A stretch of DNA of 64,000 nucleotides from Vibrio toranzoniae (GCF_024347655.1 NZ_AP025514.1:186001-250000); one strand, 5' to 3'. Positions 25,991 through 35,013 are shown, numbered from the stretch's first letter. Numbers and translations: made by a program. Notes: generated by a model from the sequence alone, not told the origin.

Positions 25991-27130
25991 ATGAAAAAAA
26001 ATAAGATATTGCATGTCATCACTGGATTAGGAGATGGTGGTGCTGAGGCAACATTGGTACGTTTATGTTTGGCAGATAAAAAAAATGAGCACATTGTTAT
26101 TTCTTTAATGGATAGTGGGAAATATGGTCAATATCTTAAGGATAATTATGTGACAGTAGAAGTTTTAAATATGCCGAAAGGTAAGGTTACGTTGAAAGGT
26201 ATAATTAAATTATATAAAGATATAAAAAGAATTGCTCCTGATGTTGTTCAGACTTGGATGTACCATGCTGACTTGATTGGTGGAGTTACTGCTCGTATAT
26301 TAGGTATAAAAAATATTAATTGGGGTGTTCATCATTCCGACCTTACTCCAGCTAATTCTAAAAAGTCTACTATTTTTATTGCAAAAATTTGCAGTTACTT
26401 AAGTTATTTTATTCCTAAAAATATAATTTTTTGTGCTGACTCTGCAGCTCGTGTTCATAGGAAGATAGGGTATTCAAAGAGGAAAATAAAAATAATCTAT
26501 AATGGATATGATATCAAGCTGTTTGATAGGAATAATAATTACTCTGCAAGTGTTAAAAAAGAGTTCCATATCTCTGAGGGTACAATATTGCTGGGTATGG
26601 TTAGTCGCTTTCACCCTTTTAAAGATCATGAAAACTTAATTAAAGCTTTAGGTTTTTTGAAGAGAAAAGGTTACAGCTTTAAATGTATCCTAGCCGGAGC
26701 AGGAATGCTTCCTGGAAATAAAAGTTTAGAGAACTGGATTAGATGCAGTAATGTTGAGGATGAGGTGCTATTAATTGGGAGCAGAAATGATATTCCGCGT
26801 ATAATGAATGGTATAGATATTCATTTGTTGTCAAGTTCTAGTGAAGCTTTTCCTAATGTGTTAAACGAAGCTATGGCTTGTGGAACTCCATGTGTTACAA
26901 CTAATGTTGGTGATGCCGCTGTAATTGTTGGTAAAACTGGATGGGTAACTAATGCTATGGATCCAATTAACTTTTCAAAACTCATTGAAGAGGCTATCGA
27001 TGAGATGACATTAAACTCAAAGTTATGGGAAAAGCGTTGTTTAGCATCTAGAGTTCGAATTATAGAAAATTACACCGTTCAATTAATGAAAGAGAAGTAT
27101 GTAAGTGTTTGGCTAGATGAGTTAGTTTAG
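25991..27130 (+). CDS. Glycosyltransferase family 4
   Basis: A 379-residue GT-B fold glycosyltransferase. The N-terminal half begins ILHVITGLGDGGAEATLVRL, typical of GT4 enzymes with a glycine-rich donor/acceptor loop. The C-terminal donor domain has the EX7E motif (EAFPNVLNE) followed by AMACGTPCVTTNVGDAA. It is cytoplasmic or peripheral to the membrane and adds one sugar to the lipid-linked repeat unit. Donor and linkage cannot be read from sequence; UDP-GalNAcA from TviB/TviC is one candidate. It is separated from wzx by 240 AT-rich bases with no gene. Confidence 0.88.
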   Translation: MKKNKILHVITGLGDGGAEATLVRLCLADKKNEHIVISLMDSGKYGQYLKDNYVTVEVLNMPKGKVTLKGIIKLYKDIKRIAPDVVQTWMYHADLIGGVTARILGIKNINWGVHHSDLTPANSKKSTIFIAKICSYLSYFIPKNIIFCADSAARVHRKIGYSKRKIKIIYNGYDIKLFDRNNNYSASVKKEFHISEGTILLGMVSRFHPFKDHENLIKALGFLKRKGYSFKCILAGAGMLPGNKSLENWIRCSNVEDEVLLIGSRNDIPRIMNGIDIHLLSSSSEAFPNVLNEAMACGTPCVTTNVGDAAVIVGKTGWVTNAMDPINFSKLIEEAIDEMTLNSKLWEKRCLASRVRIIENYTVQLMKEKYVSVWLDELV

Positions 27131-27234
27131 ATGGGAGTTTAAATTTATGCTTTTCTTTGTTTTTTAGAAACGTGTAAAATGAATGTACTTATTATGGTAA
27201 CTGAAATATAATCGGTTATTTCCGAAGGTTTTCT

Positions 27235-28356
27235 ATGTATACATTCTATATATTGATATGTTTTAAAATAATAATCACATTAAATTTTTATCGTTATGTG
27301 AAAGCTGGGAAAGTAACTTTCGAAAATAAACTGTTGTATTCATCTTTATTAGTCTTTGTTTCTACTTTTATAATAGGTTACCTTGCGATAGGGTTTGATT
27401 TAACTGGTAGTGAATGGGAGTATTTTCCAGGCCTATTTATTAACGATTCTGCACGTTATATAGCTGAGGTACAACACTTTTCGGGCGACATACTTTCTGT
27501 TGATGAATTCAATGGTAATTTCCATAATTATCAAGTTACAGCAAAGTTTGGTTTACCAAGTATTATTGCAAATTTAAATTACTTTGGCATTGAAAATCCG
27601 TATTTTTATTATTTCATAATGCTATTAACAGTAACGAGCATAACGTTCTACTCACTCAATGTATATTATAAATTATGCTCTTTAACGAGATGTAATAGGG
27701 CTTATTTTGGCTTATTCTTTCTGCTTATATTCTTATTCCCTGTAGATTATTACTGGTTTTTTAGATTTTTAAGAGAACCAATAGCTAATGCGCTGTTAAT
27801 TGCTAGTGCTTTTAGTTTGCTCGCCTACTTTTATTTATCAAAGAAAAATTTGACTTACTTTATTTTGTTTTCATTGTTACTACTTTTTTTTCGAGCTCAA
27901 TTATTTCTTCTTGTTTTTGTCTTGAGTCTTATTTTATTACTGTATAACTTAAAAGGGAATAAATTACTCATGTGGGTCTTACTAGCCCTTTTATTTCTTT
28001 GCTTTAGGCAATCGTTATCTGCATCTGGCTTTGCAAGTTTGAAGAGTTTGTTCATTATACTAAATTTAGAGTTTATAGGTGAATATATTCATTTGATACT
28101 AAACTCAAATGTCTATCTTCCTCTTTATATATTATTACTATCTACGGCTATGGTGTCTTTTTTCCTCAAACATAAACTTGAAATGAACTCAATAACACCT
28201 AGCCCATCGTTTGTTATTTTTATTTTGGGTGGGTTATTTTATCTTTGTATAATTCTTGATATTCAAATTAGGTTTTTTTATCCTATACTGATTTTTTTAA
28301 AGGTTTTAATATTTTTGGCTTTTTTTTCAGAGAAAAAAAGATTTATATTTTATTAG
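27235..28356 (+). CDS. wzy: Putative polysaccharide polymerase (Wzy-type)
   Basis: A 373-residue protein with about 10 hydrophobic segments and one larger loop between the second and third helices (GSEWEYFPGLFINDSARYIAE). Its position between two glycosyltransferases and beside wzx, the lack of recognisable enzymatic motifs and strong AT-richness fit a Wzy polymerase, which joins repeat units at the periplasmic face. Aromatic and basic residues in the loops (FRFLREP) are common in such polymerases. It is the only polymerase candidate in the cluster. Confidence is limited because Wzy proteins share little sequence. Confidence 0.7.
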   Translation: MYTFYILICFKIIITLNFYRYVKAGKVTFENKLLYSSLLVFVSTFIIGYLAIGFDLTGSEWEYFPGLFINDSARYIAEVQHFSGDILSVDEFNGNFHNYQVTAKFGLPSIIANLNYFGIENPYFYYFIMLLTVTSITFYSLNVYYKLCSLTRCNRAYFGLFFLLIFLFPVDYYWFFRFLREPIANALLIASAFSLLAYFYLSKKNLTYFILFSLLLLFFRAQLFLLVFVLSLILLLYNLKGNKLLMWVLLALLFLCFRQSLSASGFASLKSLFIILNLEFIGEYIHLILNSNVYLPLYILLLSTAMVSFFLKHKLEMNSITPSPSFVIFILGGLFYLCIILDIQIRFFYPILIFLKVLIFLAFFSEKKRFIFY

Positions 28357-28408
28357 TTTAGGTGCTCTCCTTCAGTCCTTTCTACTCTGTGTTACATGAG
28401 GTTTTTAG

Positions 28409-29524
28409 ATGAATATAGTTATCATAGGTGTAAAACCAAGCTCTCTTCGGAATTTTAGGGGAGAGCTATTAAAAAAACTATCTCTTAATGATATGCATAA
28501 AATTTATGCGATGGCTTCAAATGCTACAGATACTGAGATTAACTCAATCATTGAATTAGGTGCTAACTACATAGACTACCCTGTGACCCGAAGTGGTTTA
28601 AGTCCAATAAGCGATTTTAAAACTTTTAAAGTGCTACGCTCTATTTTTAAAAAAAAGAAACCTAATGTGATTTTAGCCTATACAATTAAACCGATTATTT
28701 GGGGAGGGATAGCTGCGCGTGTTTTACCTCATTGTCGTTTTTATGCTTTGGTTACGGGGTTAGGTTTTGCATTTCAAAAAGGCAGTTGGAAGAAAAACCT
28801 ATTAGTAAAGCTTGTTACTTTTTTGTATAAAATAGCATTGAAAAAAGCTGACAAGGTTATTTTTCAAAACCCAGATAATCAGCAGGTGTTTATAGGTTTA
28901 GGTATAGTGGCAAAGCATAAAACCTGTGTGGTTAATGGCTCTGGTGTTGATGTTGCTCATTTCGATGTTAAACCTTTACCTAGTGCGCCAAGGTTTTTAC
29001 TTATAGCTCGTTTATTGGGTGATAAAGGTATTCGTGAATATATTGCCGCAGCAAATAAAGTGAAAGAGCAATACACTGATGCTGTATTTCAATTGGTTGG
29101 CCCTGAAGACCCATCACCCAATGGTATATCATTAACAGAGTTGTCAATATTAAATAACAAAAAATCAGTTGAGTATTTAGGAAGTACTAATGATGTTCGC
29201 CCTTATATTGAGGGGAGCAGTATTTTTGTATTACCGTCATACCATGAGGGTTTACCCAGAACGGTATTAGAAGCCATGGCTACAGGGCGTCCTATTTTAA
29301 CAACAGATGCTCCGGGGTGTCGTGAAACAGTTATTAATGATGTAAATGGCTGGTTGGTTGAAAAAGCTAATGTAGAACAGTTAGCTGAGCGAATGATTTG
29401 GTTTATTGAAAACCAAAGTGATTGGCAACGGATGGGAGAAGCAAGTAGGACTATGGTAGAGGATAAATTTGATGTACATAAAGTCAATGAAAATTTACTG
29501 TCTATAATGGAACTTGTTAATTGA
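28409..29524 (+). CDS. Glycosyltransferase family 4, PglA-like
   Basis: A 371-residue GT4 enzyme. N-terminal features (FRGELLKKLS, AYTIKPIIWGGIAAR, YALVTGLGFAF) match the PglA/WbpT-type group, which adds GalNAc-like sugars to undecaprenyl-diphosphate-linked bacillosamine-type sugars. The EX7E motif is EGLPRTVLE, followed by AMATGRPILTTDAPGCRE. The next gene is a PglC-like initiating transferase, as in Pgl-like clusters, so this enzyme probably adds the second sugar of the repeat. The sugar identity is inferred only. Base composition is less AT-rich than in wzx/wzy. Confidence 0.87.
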   Translation: MNIVIIGVKPSSLRNFRGELLKKLSLNDMHKIYAMASNATDTEINSIIELGANYIDYPVTRSGLSPISDFKTFKVLRSIFKKKKPNVILAYTIKPIIWGGIAARVLPHCRFYALVTGLGFAFQKGSWKKNLLVKLVTFLYKIALKKADKVIFQNPDNQQVFIGLGIVAKHKTCVVNGSGVDVAHFDVKPLPSAPRFLLIARLLGDKGIREYIAAANKVKEQYTDAVFQLVGPEDPSPNGISLTELSILNNKKSVEYLGSTNDVRPYIEGSSIFVLPSYHEGLPRTVLEAMATGRPILTTDAPGCRETVINDVNGWLVEKANVEQLAERMIWFIENQSDWQRMGEASRTMVEDKFDVHKVNENLLSIMELVN

Positions 29525-29615
29525 TTTTATAGTCTTGCGCTTCATTGCGAGCTTAGTTTAAATAGTGTGGCTTCTAAGCCTAGCTATGCTTATTAATTCA
29601 GAGTGTGATTTAACA

Positions 29616-30218
29616 ATGTATTTTAATTTTTTTAAAAGAATATTTGATTTTATAGCTTCACTATTTGGGTTTGTTTTCTTAAGCCCATTGTTTTTATTAC
29701 TAACTATTTATTTGTATTTCGTAAATAATGGTAAGCCTTTCTTTTTTCAAGAACGTCCGGGTAAAAATGAGAAAAAATTTAAGATCATCAAATTTAAAAC
29801 TATGAATGATAAAGTAGACTTTGAAGGGGATTTACTTCCTATGGGGGATAGGATCACACCAATTGGTGCGTTTATGAGAAAAGCCTCTTTAGATGAGATC
29901 CCCCAATTAATAAATGTAATTAAAGGAGATATGTCTTTAATAGGGCCAAGGCCATTACTCGTTGAGTATTTACCTATGTATACTAAAAAACAACAGAAGA
30001 GACATGCTGTTAGACCTGGAGTGACAGGTTGGGCCCAGGTTAATGGAAGGAATTTTGTCACATTGAAAGATAAATTAGCAATGGATGTTTGGTATGTTGA
30101 AAATGCTTCATTAAAATTAGATTTTGTTATATTACTGAAAACAATAAAGAAAATCATTATAAGAAGCGACGTGGCACATGTCGAAGCAAAAATAACTAAA
30201 GATGATTTTATAGAATAA
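29616..30218 (+). CDS. Initiating phosphoglycosyl transferase, PglC-like
   Basis: About 200 residues, the minimal monotopic phosphoglycosyl transferase size. It has an N-terminal re-entrant hydrophobic helix (IFDFIASLFGFVFLSPLFLLL), then FFQERPGKNEKKFKIIKFKTM, the catalytic Asp-Glu pair in ASLDEIPQL, GDMSLIGPRPLLVEYLP and RPGVTGWAQVNGRN. This closely follows Campylobacter PglC. It moves a phospho-sugar, usually a 4-aminated 6-deoxy HexNAc derivative, from UDP to undecaprenyl phosphate. ATG 29616 is chosen since it starts the conserved N-terminus; TTG 29565 would add 17 residues. Its likely donor is made by the DegT and WbpM-type enzymes at 33474-36948. Confidence 0.92.
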   Translation: MYFNFFKRIFDFIASLFGFVFLSPLFLLLTIYLYFVNNGKPFFFQERPGKNEKKFKIIKFKTMNDKVDFEGDLLPMGDRITPIGAFMRKASLDEIPQLINVIKGDMSLIGPRPLLVEYLPMYTKKQQKRHAVRPGVTGWAQVNGRNFVTLKDKLAMDVWYVENASLKLDFVILLKTIKKIIIRSDVAHVEAKITKDDFIE

Positions 30219-30238
30219 TAGAAAGGTTAGGAACAGAA

Positions 30239-31420
30239 ATGGAATCTATAGAAACACCAGCTTACATAGTAAATAAAAGTAATCTAGAAACAAGTATAAC
30301 CAGCTTTACATCAGCTAAAAAAACACACTTCAAAAATAGCATTTTTAGTTATTCACTGAAAACAAACTCATTACCTTATATTTTAGATGAAGTTAACAGA
30401 CGTGGTGGTTTTGCGGAAGTAGTATCAAGTGATGAATATGAACTTGCAAGACTTGCTGGTTTTAGTATAAATAATATAGTTTATAATGGCCCGCTGAAAT
30501 CGAAAGCTACTTTCTTGGAAGCTATTCAAGGAGGCGCAATCGTTAATATTGAAACGACCCGTGAAATTGAGTGGTTAGATGAGCTCTCTAAAGATCATAC
30601 TTATCCTGTAGGCATCAGAGTTAATATTGATTTAGCGCTTATATCACCTGACGATGCTAAGGACGATGAAGATTATAGTCGCTTCGGTTTTTCAGCCGAA
30701 AATTCAGAGTTAGATATTGCAATAAATAAAATTTTATCACTTAAGCATATAAAGTTAACTGGCTTTCACGTTCATCGAACAACTCTCTCTAGGGCGGTGT
30801 CAACGTATAAAGAAATATCACTATATATAGGAAAGGTTGCATCCAAATACTCTTTAGATATAGCCTATGTTGATATTGGTGGTGGGTTTTATGGCATAAT
30901 GGAAGGAAAACCTTCATTTGAAGAGTATTTCTTAGCAGTTAAAGAGGGACTAAGTACATATTTTGATTTGGAAAAAATTACGGTTATATTTGAGCCAGGT
31001 AATGCTATTGTGGCTTCGGCAGTTGACTTTATAACTTCTGTTATTGATGTAAAAAAAGTGAGAGATTTTTATTTGGTCACAACAGATGGTTCGAGAAATG
31101 ATATAGATCCGTTTTATAAAAAAAGTTCCTATTTTCACTACTTCTTAAGGAGTGAGAGTATAAAAAATAAAACTCCGTTACAAATTGTGACAGGTGGAAC
31201 TTGTTTGGAATATGATAAGATTTTCGAAGTGAAAAATGAAGATTTACTTAAGGTTAATGATAGAGTTGTTTATAAATCTGTTGGTGCGTACACCATGACA
31301 TTATCACCTCTATTTATTCGTTTTTTTCCAAATATATATTTAAATAATGGCTCTAGTTACCGATTACTTCGCAAAAAGTGGTCTGCAAGTGATTTTTTTG
31401 ATATTTATAAAACAAATTGA
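30239..31420 (+). CDS. Fold-III PLP-dependent decarboxylase/epimerase-like enzyme
   Basis: A 393-residue alanine-racemase-fold protein of the diaminopimelate/ornithine decarboxylase group. The PLP lysine is Lys41 in SYSLKTN. Other family marks are FHVHRTTLS (in place of HxGSQ), DIGGGF, EPGNAIVASA, GGTCLEYDKI (Cys and Asp as in the decarboxylase active site) and VGAYTMTL. So the catalytic set looks intact, but the substrate specificity helix is not that of LysA. It should decarboxylate or epimerise an amino acid or similar amine. It is 20 bp after pglC and 13 bp before an SDR gene, so it belongs to the cluster. Its role is inferred: supply of an amino-acid-derived substituent. Confidence 0.8.
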   Translation: MESIETPAYIVNKSNLETSITSFTSAKKTHFKNSIFSYSLKTNSLPYILDEVNRRGGFAEVVSSDEYELARLAGFSINNIVYNGPLKSKATFLEAIQGGAIVNIETTREIEWLDELSKDHTYPVGIRVNIDLALISPDDAKDDEDYSRFGFSAENSELDIAINKILSLKHIKLTGFHVHRTTLSRAVSTYKEISLYIGKVASKYSLDIAYVDIGGGFYGIMEGKPSFEEYFLAVKEGLSTYFDLEKITVIFEPGNAIVASAVDFITSVIDVKKVRDFYLVTTDGSRNDIDPFYKKSSYFHYFLRSESIKNKTPLQIVTGGTCLEYDKIFEVKNEDLLKVNDRVVYKSVGAYTMTLSPLFIRFFPNIYLNNGSSYRLLRKKWSASDFFDIYKTN

Positions 31421-31433
31421 AGAGGCTATGTAG

Positions 31434-32435
31434 ATGAAAAAAATTGTAATCTTTGGGGCGACAGGGAATTTAGGCGCATATACAGCTGTTCATTTAAAGA
31501 ATTTGGGTTATGACATTCATGCGGTAGGTGCGCGGGCCTCAGATAATGACTTTTTCTCGTTGAATGGAATGACTTACTATTCGGTTGATATTACTAAAAA
31601 GGAAAGTTTCGAAAAACTTCCTAAAAGTATTTATGGTGTTGTGCATTTAGCTGGAGAGCTACCATCAAGATATAATTATGATCCAAGTGCATTATTGTCT
31701 ACTATTATAACGGGAACAACGAATGTGTTAGATTACATGGTTTCCTCTGGTGGAAGCAGAATAATATTCCCACAGACACCGTTTGATCAATCTGAATATC
31801 ACAATACGGCACAAGAAATAAAAGCGGATGAGCCAAAAACATTCCCGTTAACTGGTGATCATTCAATTTATACTATAGCAAAAAATGCAGCTGTTGATAT
31901 TATAGATCACTATGCAGCTACGTATGACTTCTTAAGGTATCATTTAAGATTTTTTACCATTTATCATTATCATCCAAATCCTTATCATTTTTCAAACTTT
32001 AAACGGAGAATGATGCCTTATAGAATGCTAATGGAAAGAGCCACTATTTCTGATGATATTGAAGTTTGGGGGGATACATCTCGTTCAAAGGAAATGGTTT
32101 ATGTCAAAGATTTTACGCAGGTTGTCGGGCTTTGTCTTGAAAATAGTGGACCTGGAGGAATGTATAATGTTGGTGGGAAAGCGGTATCACTTGAAGAACA
32201 AATTGATGGTATTATAAAGGTTTTTTCTCCTAAAAATAATCCATCTAAAAAAATATATAAACCGGAAAAGCCAAATCCTTTAATGGCTAAATTTGATATT
32301 TCAAAAACTATAAATGAATTAGGTTATGAGCAAAAATACTCTTATGTAGAGTCTCTCTTAGATTTTAAATCAGATATGAATGAAGAGCCTTTCTCGTTAT
32401 TATGGGGAAAGAAAGAAGATTTTATTAAGGAATAA
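31434..32435 (+). CDS. NAD(P)-dependent epimerase/dehydratase (extended SDR)
   Basis: A 333-residue Rossmann-fold protein with FGATGNLGAYTAVHLKNLG at the N-terminus, a VVHLAGELP segment and a Tyr-x3-Lys pair (YTIAK). The catalytic serine segment usually reading SSS-x-Y is replaced by FPQTPFDQ, with threonine at the nearest place, which is unusual. The C-terminal substrate domain is ordinary. It overlaps the ATP-grasp gene by one base and lies 13 bp after the PLP enzyme, so the three genes form a tight unit. The substrate could be a nucleotide sugar or a small acid; the sequence does not decide. Confidence 0.8.
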   Translation: MKKIVIFGATGNLGAYTAVHLKNLGYDIHAVGARASDNDFFSLNGMTYYSVDITKKESFEKLPKSIYGVVHLAGELPSRYNYDPSALLSTIITGTTNVLDYMVSSGGSRIIFPQTPFDQSEYHNTAQEIKADEPKTFPLTGDHSIYTIAKNAAVDIIDHYAATYDFLRYHLRFFTIYHYHPNPYHFSNFKRRMMPYRMLMERATISDDIEVWGDTSRSKEMVYVKDFTQVVGLCLENSGPGGMYNVGGKAVSLEEQIDGIIKVFSPKNNPSKKIYKPEKPNPLMAKFDISKTINELGYEQKYSYVESLLDFKSDMNEEPFSLLWGKKEDFIKE

Positions 32436-33418
32436 TGATGAGTGTATTATTTTGTAGTGTTGGTAGAAGAGCAAAGCTATTAACAGACTTTAAAAAAACA
32501 AATAGTGAGATTAGTGTGTTGGCTACTGATTGTAGTCAATATGCCCCAGGTTTATATTCTGCAGACAAAAAATTTATTACTCCTCGTGTGGATGATCCTT
32601 ATTATCTGGATTGTATTCTAGATATATGCAAAAAGCATAATGTAAAAGCAATTACTACATTGATTGATCCTGAGATTGAAATATTAGCTGATAACCGAGA
32701 GTTGTTTATTAAGCAAGGAGTTTTGCCTTTATGTCCGTCTAAAGCTACTTCACTGCTATGTTTTGATAAATTTAAAATGTTTAAGTTTTTAAAGAGTAAA
32801 AACATTAATACAGTCTTAACTTATGATAACTTGAACGATTTTGAAGTGGGCTTAGAGAAAAATGAAATAAGCTTCCCTGTATTTATCAAGCCTCGTGCGG
32901 GTAGTGCAAGTGTTGGTGCGGAAAAAGTCGATGATATTGTTAACTTGAAAAGCATTATAACATCTAATCCAAAATCTGGGTATATTATACAGGAGCTTAT
33001 GGTTGGTGATGACGTTGATGTTGATGTGTATGTTGATTGTATTTCTAACAAAGCAGTATCTATTTTTTCTAAACTTAAAATAGAAACTAAAATTGGTGGT
33101 GCTAGCAAAACTATATCATTTAAAGACGATGCTTTATTTGATTTAGTCAAAGAAATTATCCCCCATTTCGAGTTTTTTGGTCCTATTGATATGGACTTCT
33201 TCTATTGTGATGGCCAATACTTCCTTTCTGAGATAAACCCTCGCTTTGGTGGTGCATATCCTCATGCATATGGGGCTGGAGTAGACTTCCATAAAATGAT
33301 TATAAATAATGTTGACTCTAAGGAGAATGTAGAATCAATAGGTGACTATGCTGATGATATTGTTATGTTAATGTATGACGATGTTGTAATTAAGAACAAA
33401 TCAGAGTTGGCAAATTAA
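32435..33418 (+). CDS. ATP-grasp ligase
   Basis: A 327-residue ATP-grasp protein, similar in layout to carbamoyl-phosphate-synthase-like ligases. It has an N-terminal preATP-grasp domain (SVLFCSVGRRAKLL), a central ATP-grasp lysine region (FPVFIKPRAGSASVGAEKV), the hinge YIIQELMVGDDVDVDVYV and the metal-binding end SEINPRFGGAYPHAYGAG. Such enzymes join a carboxylate (through an acyl-phosphate) to an amine. Start is ATG 32435 (TAATGATG junction; 32438 possible), so translation is coupled to the SDR. Its placement among aminosugar genes suggests it links an amino acid to an aminosugar or builds that side group; this is inference. Confidence 0.85.
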   Translation: MMSVLFCSVGRRAKLLTDFKKTNSEISVLATDCSQYAPGLYSADKKFITPRVDDPYYLDCILDICKKHNVKAITTLIDPEIEILADNRELFIKQGVLPLCPSKATSLLCFDKFKMFKFLKSKNINTVLTYDNLNDFEVGLEKNEISFPVFIKPRAGSASVGAEKVDDIVNLKSIITSNPKSGYIIQELMVGDDVDVDVYVDCISNKAVSIFSKLKIETKIGGASKTISFKDDALFDLVKEIIPHFEFFGPIDMDFFYCDGQYFLSEINPRFGGAYPHAYGAGVDFHKMIINNVDSKENVESIGDYADDIVMLMYDDVVIKNKSELAN

Positions 33419-33473
33419 TCCGATTTTTATGAAAAATTGTAGTTAAACTTTATTTACTTCTGGTGTACTAAAA

Positions 33474-34649
33474 ATGTTAAATACCCCATTCTCTACTTGG
33501 CCTTCGTTTACTCAAGAAGAAGCGGACGCCGTAAGTCAGGTTGTACTTTCAAATAAAGTAAACTATTGGACAGGCCAAGAAGGGCGTGAATTCGAAAAAG
33601 AGTTTGCGGCCTGGGTTGGCTGTGAATATGCAGTGGCGCTAGGTAACGGAACGCTAGCGTTAGATATTGCACTTAAAGCTCTAGGGGTAAGTCCAGGTGA
33701 TGAAGTAATTACTACATCGCGGACTTTTTTGGCGTCAGCTTCCTCGATAGTGACGGCGGGAGCAATCCCTGTTTTCGCTGATGTAGATTTGAATAGTCAA
33801 AACATTACCGCTGAATCGATACAAGCGGTACTTACACCAAAAACAAAAGCGGTGATCGTGGTCCACCTTGCGGGTATGCCTGCCGAGATGGATGCAATTA
33901 TGGCGCTTTCTGAAAAGCATGGCTTTAAGGTTATTGAAGATTGTGCTCAGGCGCATGGTGCTAAATACAAAGGTCGCAGCGTCGGTACGATTGGTCATAT
34001 TGGTGCTTGGTCTTTCTGCCAAGACAAGATCATGACGACAGGTGGCGAAGGTGGCATGGTAACCACTAACAACAAAGATCTGTGGTCGTTTATGTGGTCT
34101 TATAAGGATCATGGTAAAAGCTTTGATGCTATTTACAACCGCGAGCACCCACCGGGCTTCCGTTGGCTTCATGAACGCTTTGGTACCAACTGGCGTATGA
34201 CAGAAATGCAAGCGGTGATTGGTCGTATCCAAATCCAACGCATGGCTGAATGGACCCAACAGCGTCAGTCTAATGCTGCTATTATTGAAGCGGCGATTGC
34301 AGAACTTCCAATTGTTCGAAGTGTGGAAGTTCCAGGTTACATTGAGCATGCAGAATATAAACATTATGTGTTTATTCGCCCCGAGCACCTAAAACCAGGT
34401 TGGACTCGCGATAACATTGTTGAGGCGATTGTTGAACGCGGTGTACCTGCCTATCAAGGCAGTTGTTCTGAGGTTTATCGAGAAAAAGCATTTGATGGCA
34501 CAAGTTACAGGCCAGAAAGGCCGTTAAAGAACGCCGTTGAGTTAGGTGAAACCAGTTTAATGTTTTTAGTGCACCCAACTTTATTACAGGGTGAGATTGA
34601 GAAAACGGCTGAAGTTATTCGTGCTGTTCTCATTGAAGCACAAGCTTAA
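33474..34649 (+). CDS. DegT/DnrJ/EryC1/StrS-family sugar aminotransferase
   Basis: A 391-residue fold-I PLP aminotransferase acting on nucleotide-linked keto sugars. PLP contacts are visible: Asp156-x-x-Gln159 in IEDCAQAHG, the Schiff-base Lys185 in SFCQDKIMTTGGEGG, and GTNWRMTEMQAVIG. With the 4,6-dehydratase encoded next, it should aminate C4 of a UDP-4-keto-6-deoxy-HexNAc, as PglE does. Base composition returns to that of the chromosome, suggesting it lies at the edge of the exchanged block. The ~56 bp before it are AT-rich. Confidence 0.9.
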   Translation: MLNTPFSTWPSFTQEEADAVSQVVLSNKVNYWTGQEGREFEKEFAAWVGCEYAVALGNGTLALDIALKALGVSPGDEVITTSRTFLASASSIVTAGAIPVFADVDLNSQNITAESIQAVLTPKTKAVIVVHLAGMPAEMDAIMALSEKHGFKVIEDCAQAHGAKYKGRSVGTIGHIGAWSFCQDKIMTTGGEGGMVTTNNKDLWSFMWSYKDHGKSFDAIYNREHPPGFRWLHERFGTNWRMTEMQAVIGRIQIQRMAEWTQQRQSNAAIIEAAIAELPIVRSVEVPGYIEHAEYKHYVFIRPEHLKPGWTRDNIVEAIVERGVPAYQGSCSEVYREKAFDGTSYRPERPLKNAVELGETSLMFLVHPTLLQGEIEKTAEVIRAVLIEAQA

Positions 34650-34700
34650 TCAACCCCATAAGTAAAAAGGACTTTTCTTTCAGTATCTTTGGTCTCAGCA

Positions 34701-34772
34701 TTATTGGCTTATTGGCTTATTGGCTTATTGGCTTATTGGCTTATTGGCTTATTGGCTTATTGGCTTATTGGC
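34701..34772 (+). repeat. Nine perfect copies of TTATTGGC (8-bp microsatellite)
   Basis: The octamer repeats nine times exactly, followed by TT. It lies in the 364-bp gap 34650-35013, about 240 bp upstream of the WbpM/PglF start. Copy number in such arrays can change by slippage. Outside a coding frame, a change would alter spacing in the leader or promoter. The rest of the gap has a weak AAATACCCC/GGGGTGTTT hairpin (about 34830-34873) and no gene. Confidence 0.95.
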
Positions 34773-35013
34773 TTGAGTTTCCAATATATGAGATGCCAGT
34801 TAGTTTAAGATCCTTTCTTAGATAGGTCATAAATACCCCACTAGGTGAAAGTTGTCGAATTGTCGGGGTGTTTATATCCATCAAAATTGAAACTTGAATT
34901 AAATATTCAGGCTGTCGTTTGCAAGTTCTCCTTGTGAACTTCAAACATGTTCAATACATCCCACTCATGCAGTCTTTGTGGTTTATTAAATACTAATAAA
35001 TAAGAATACTTCT

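Noticed and set aside
33735..34388. 217-codon frame on the minus strand inside the DegT gene
   Set aside because: It lies fully antisense to a well-supported aminotransferase and resembles no known protein; it is a shadow of that gene's codon pattern.
34701..34772. CRISPR-like array
   Set aside because: The units are 8 bp and contiguous, with no spacers and no cas genes nearby.
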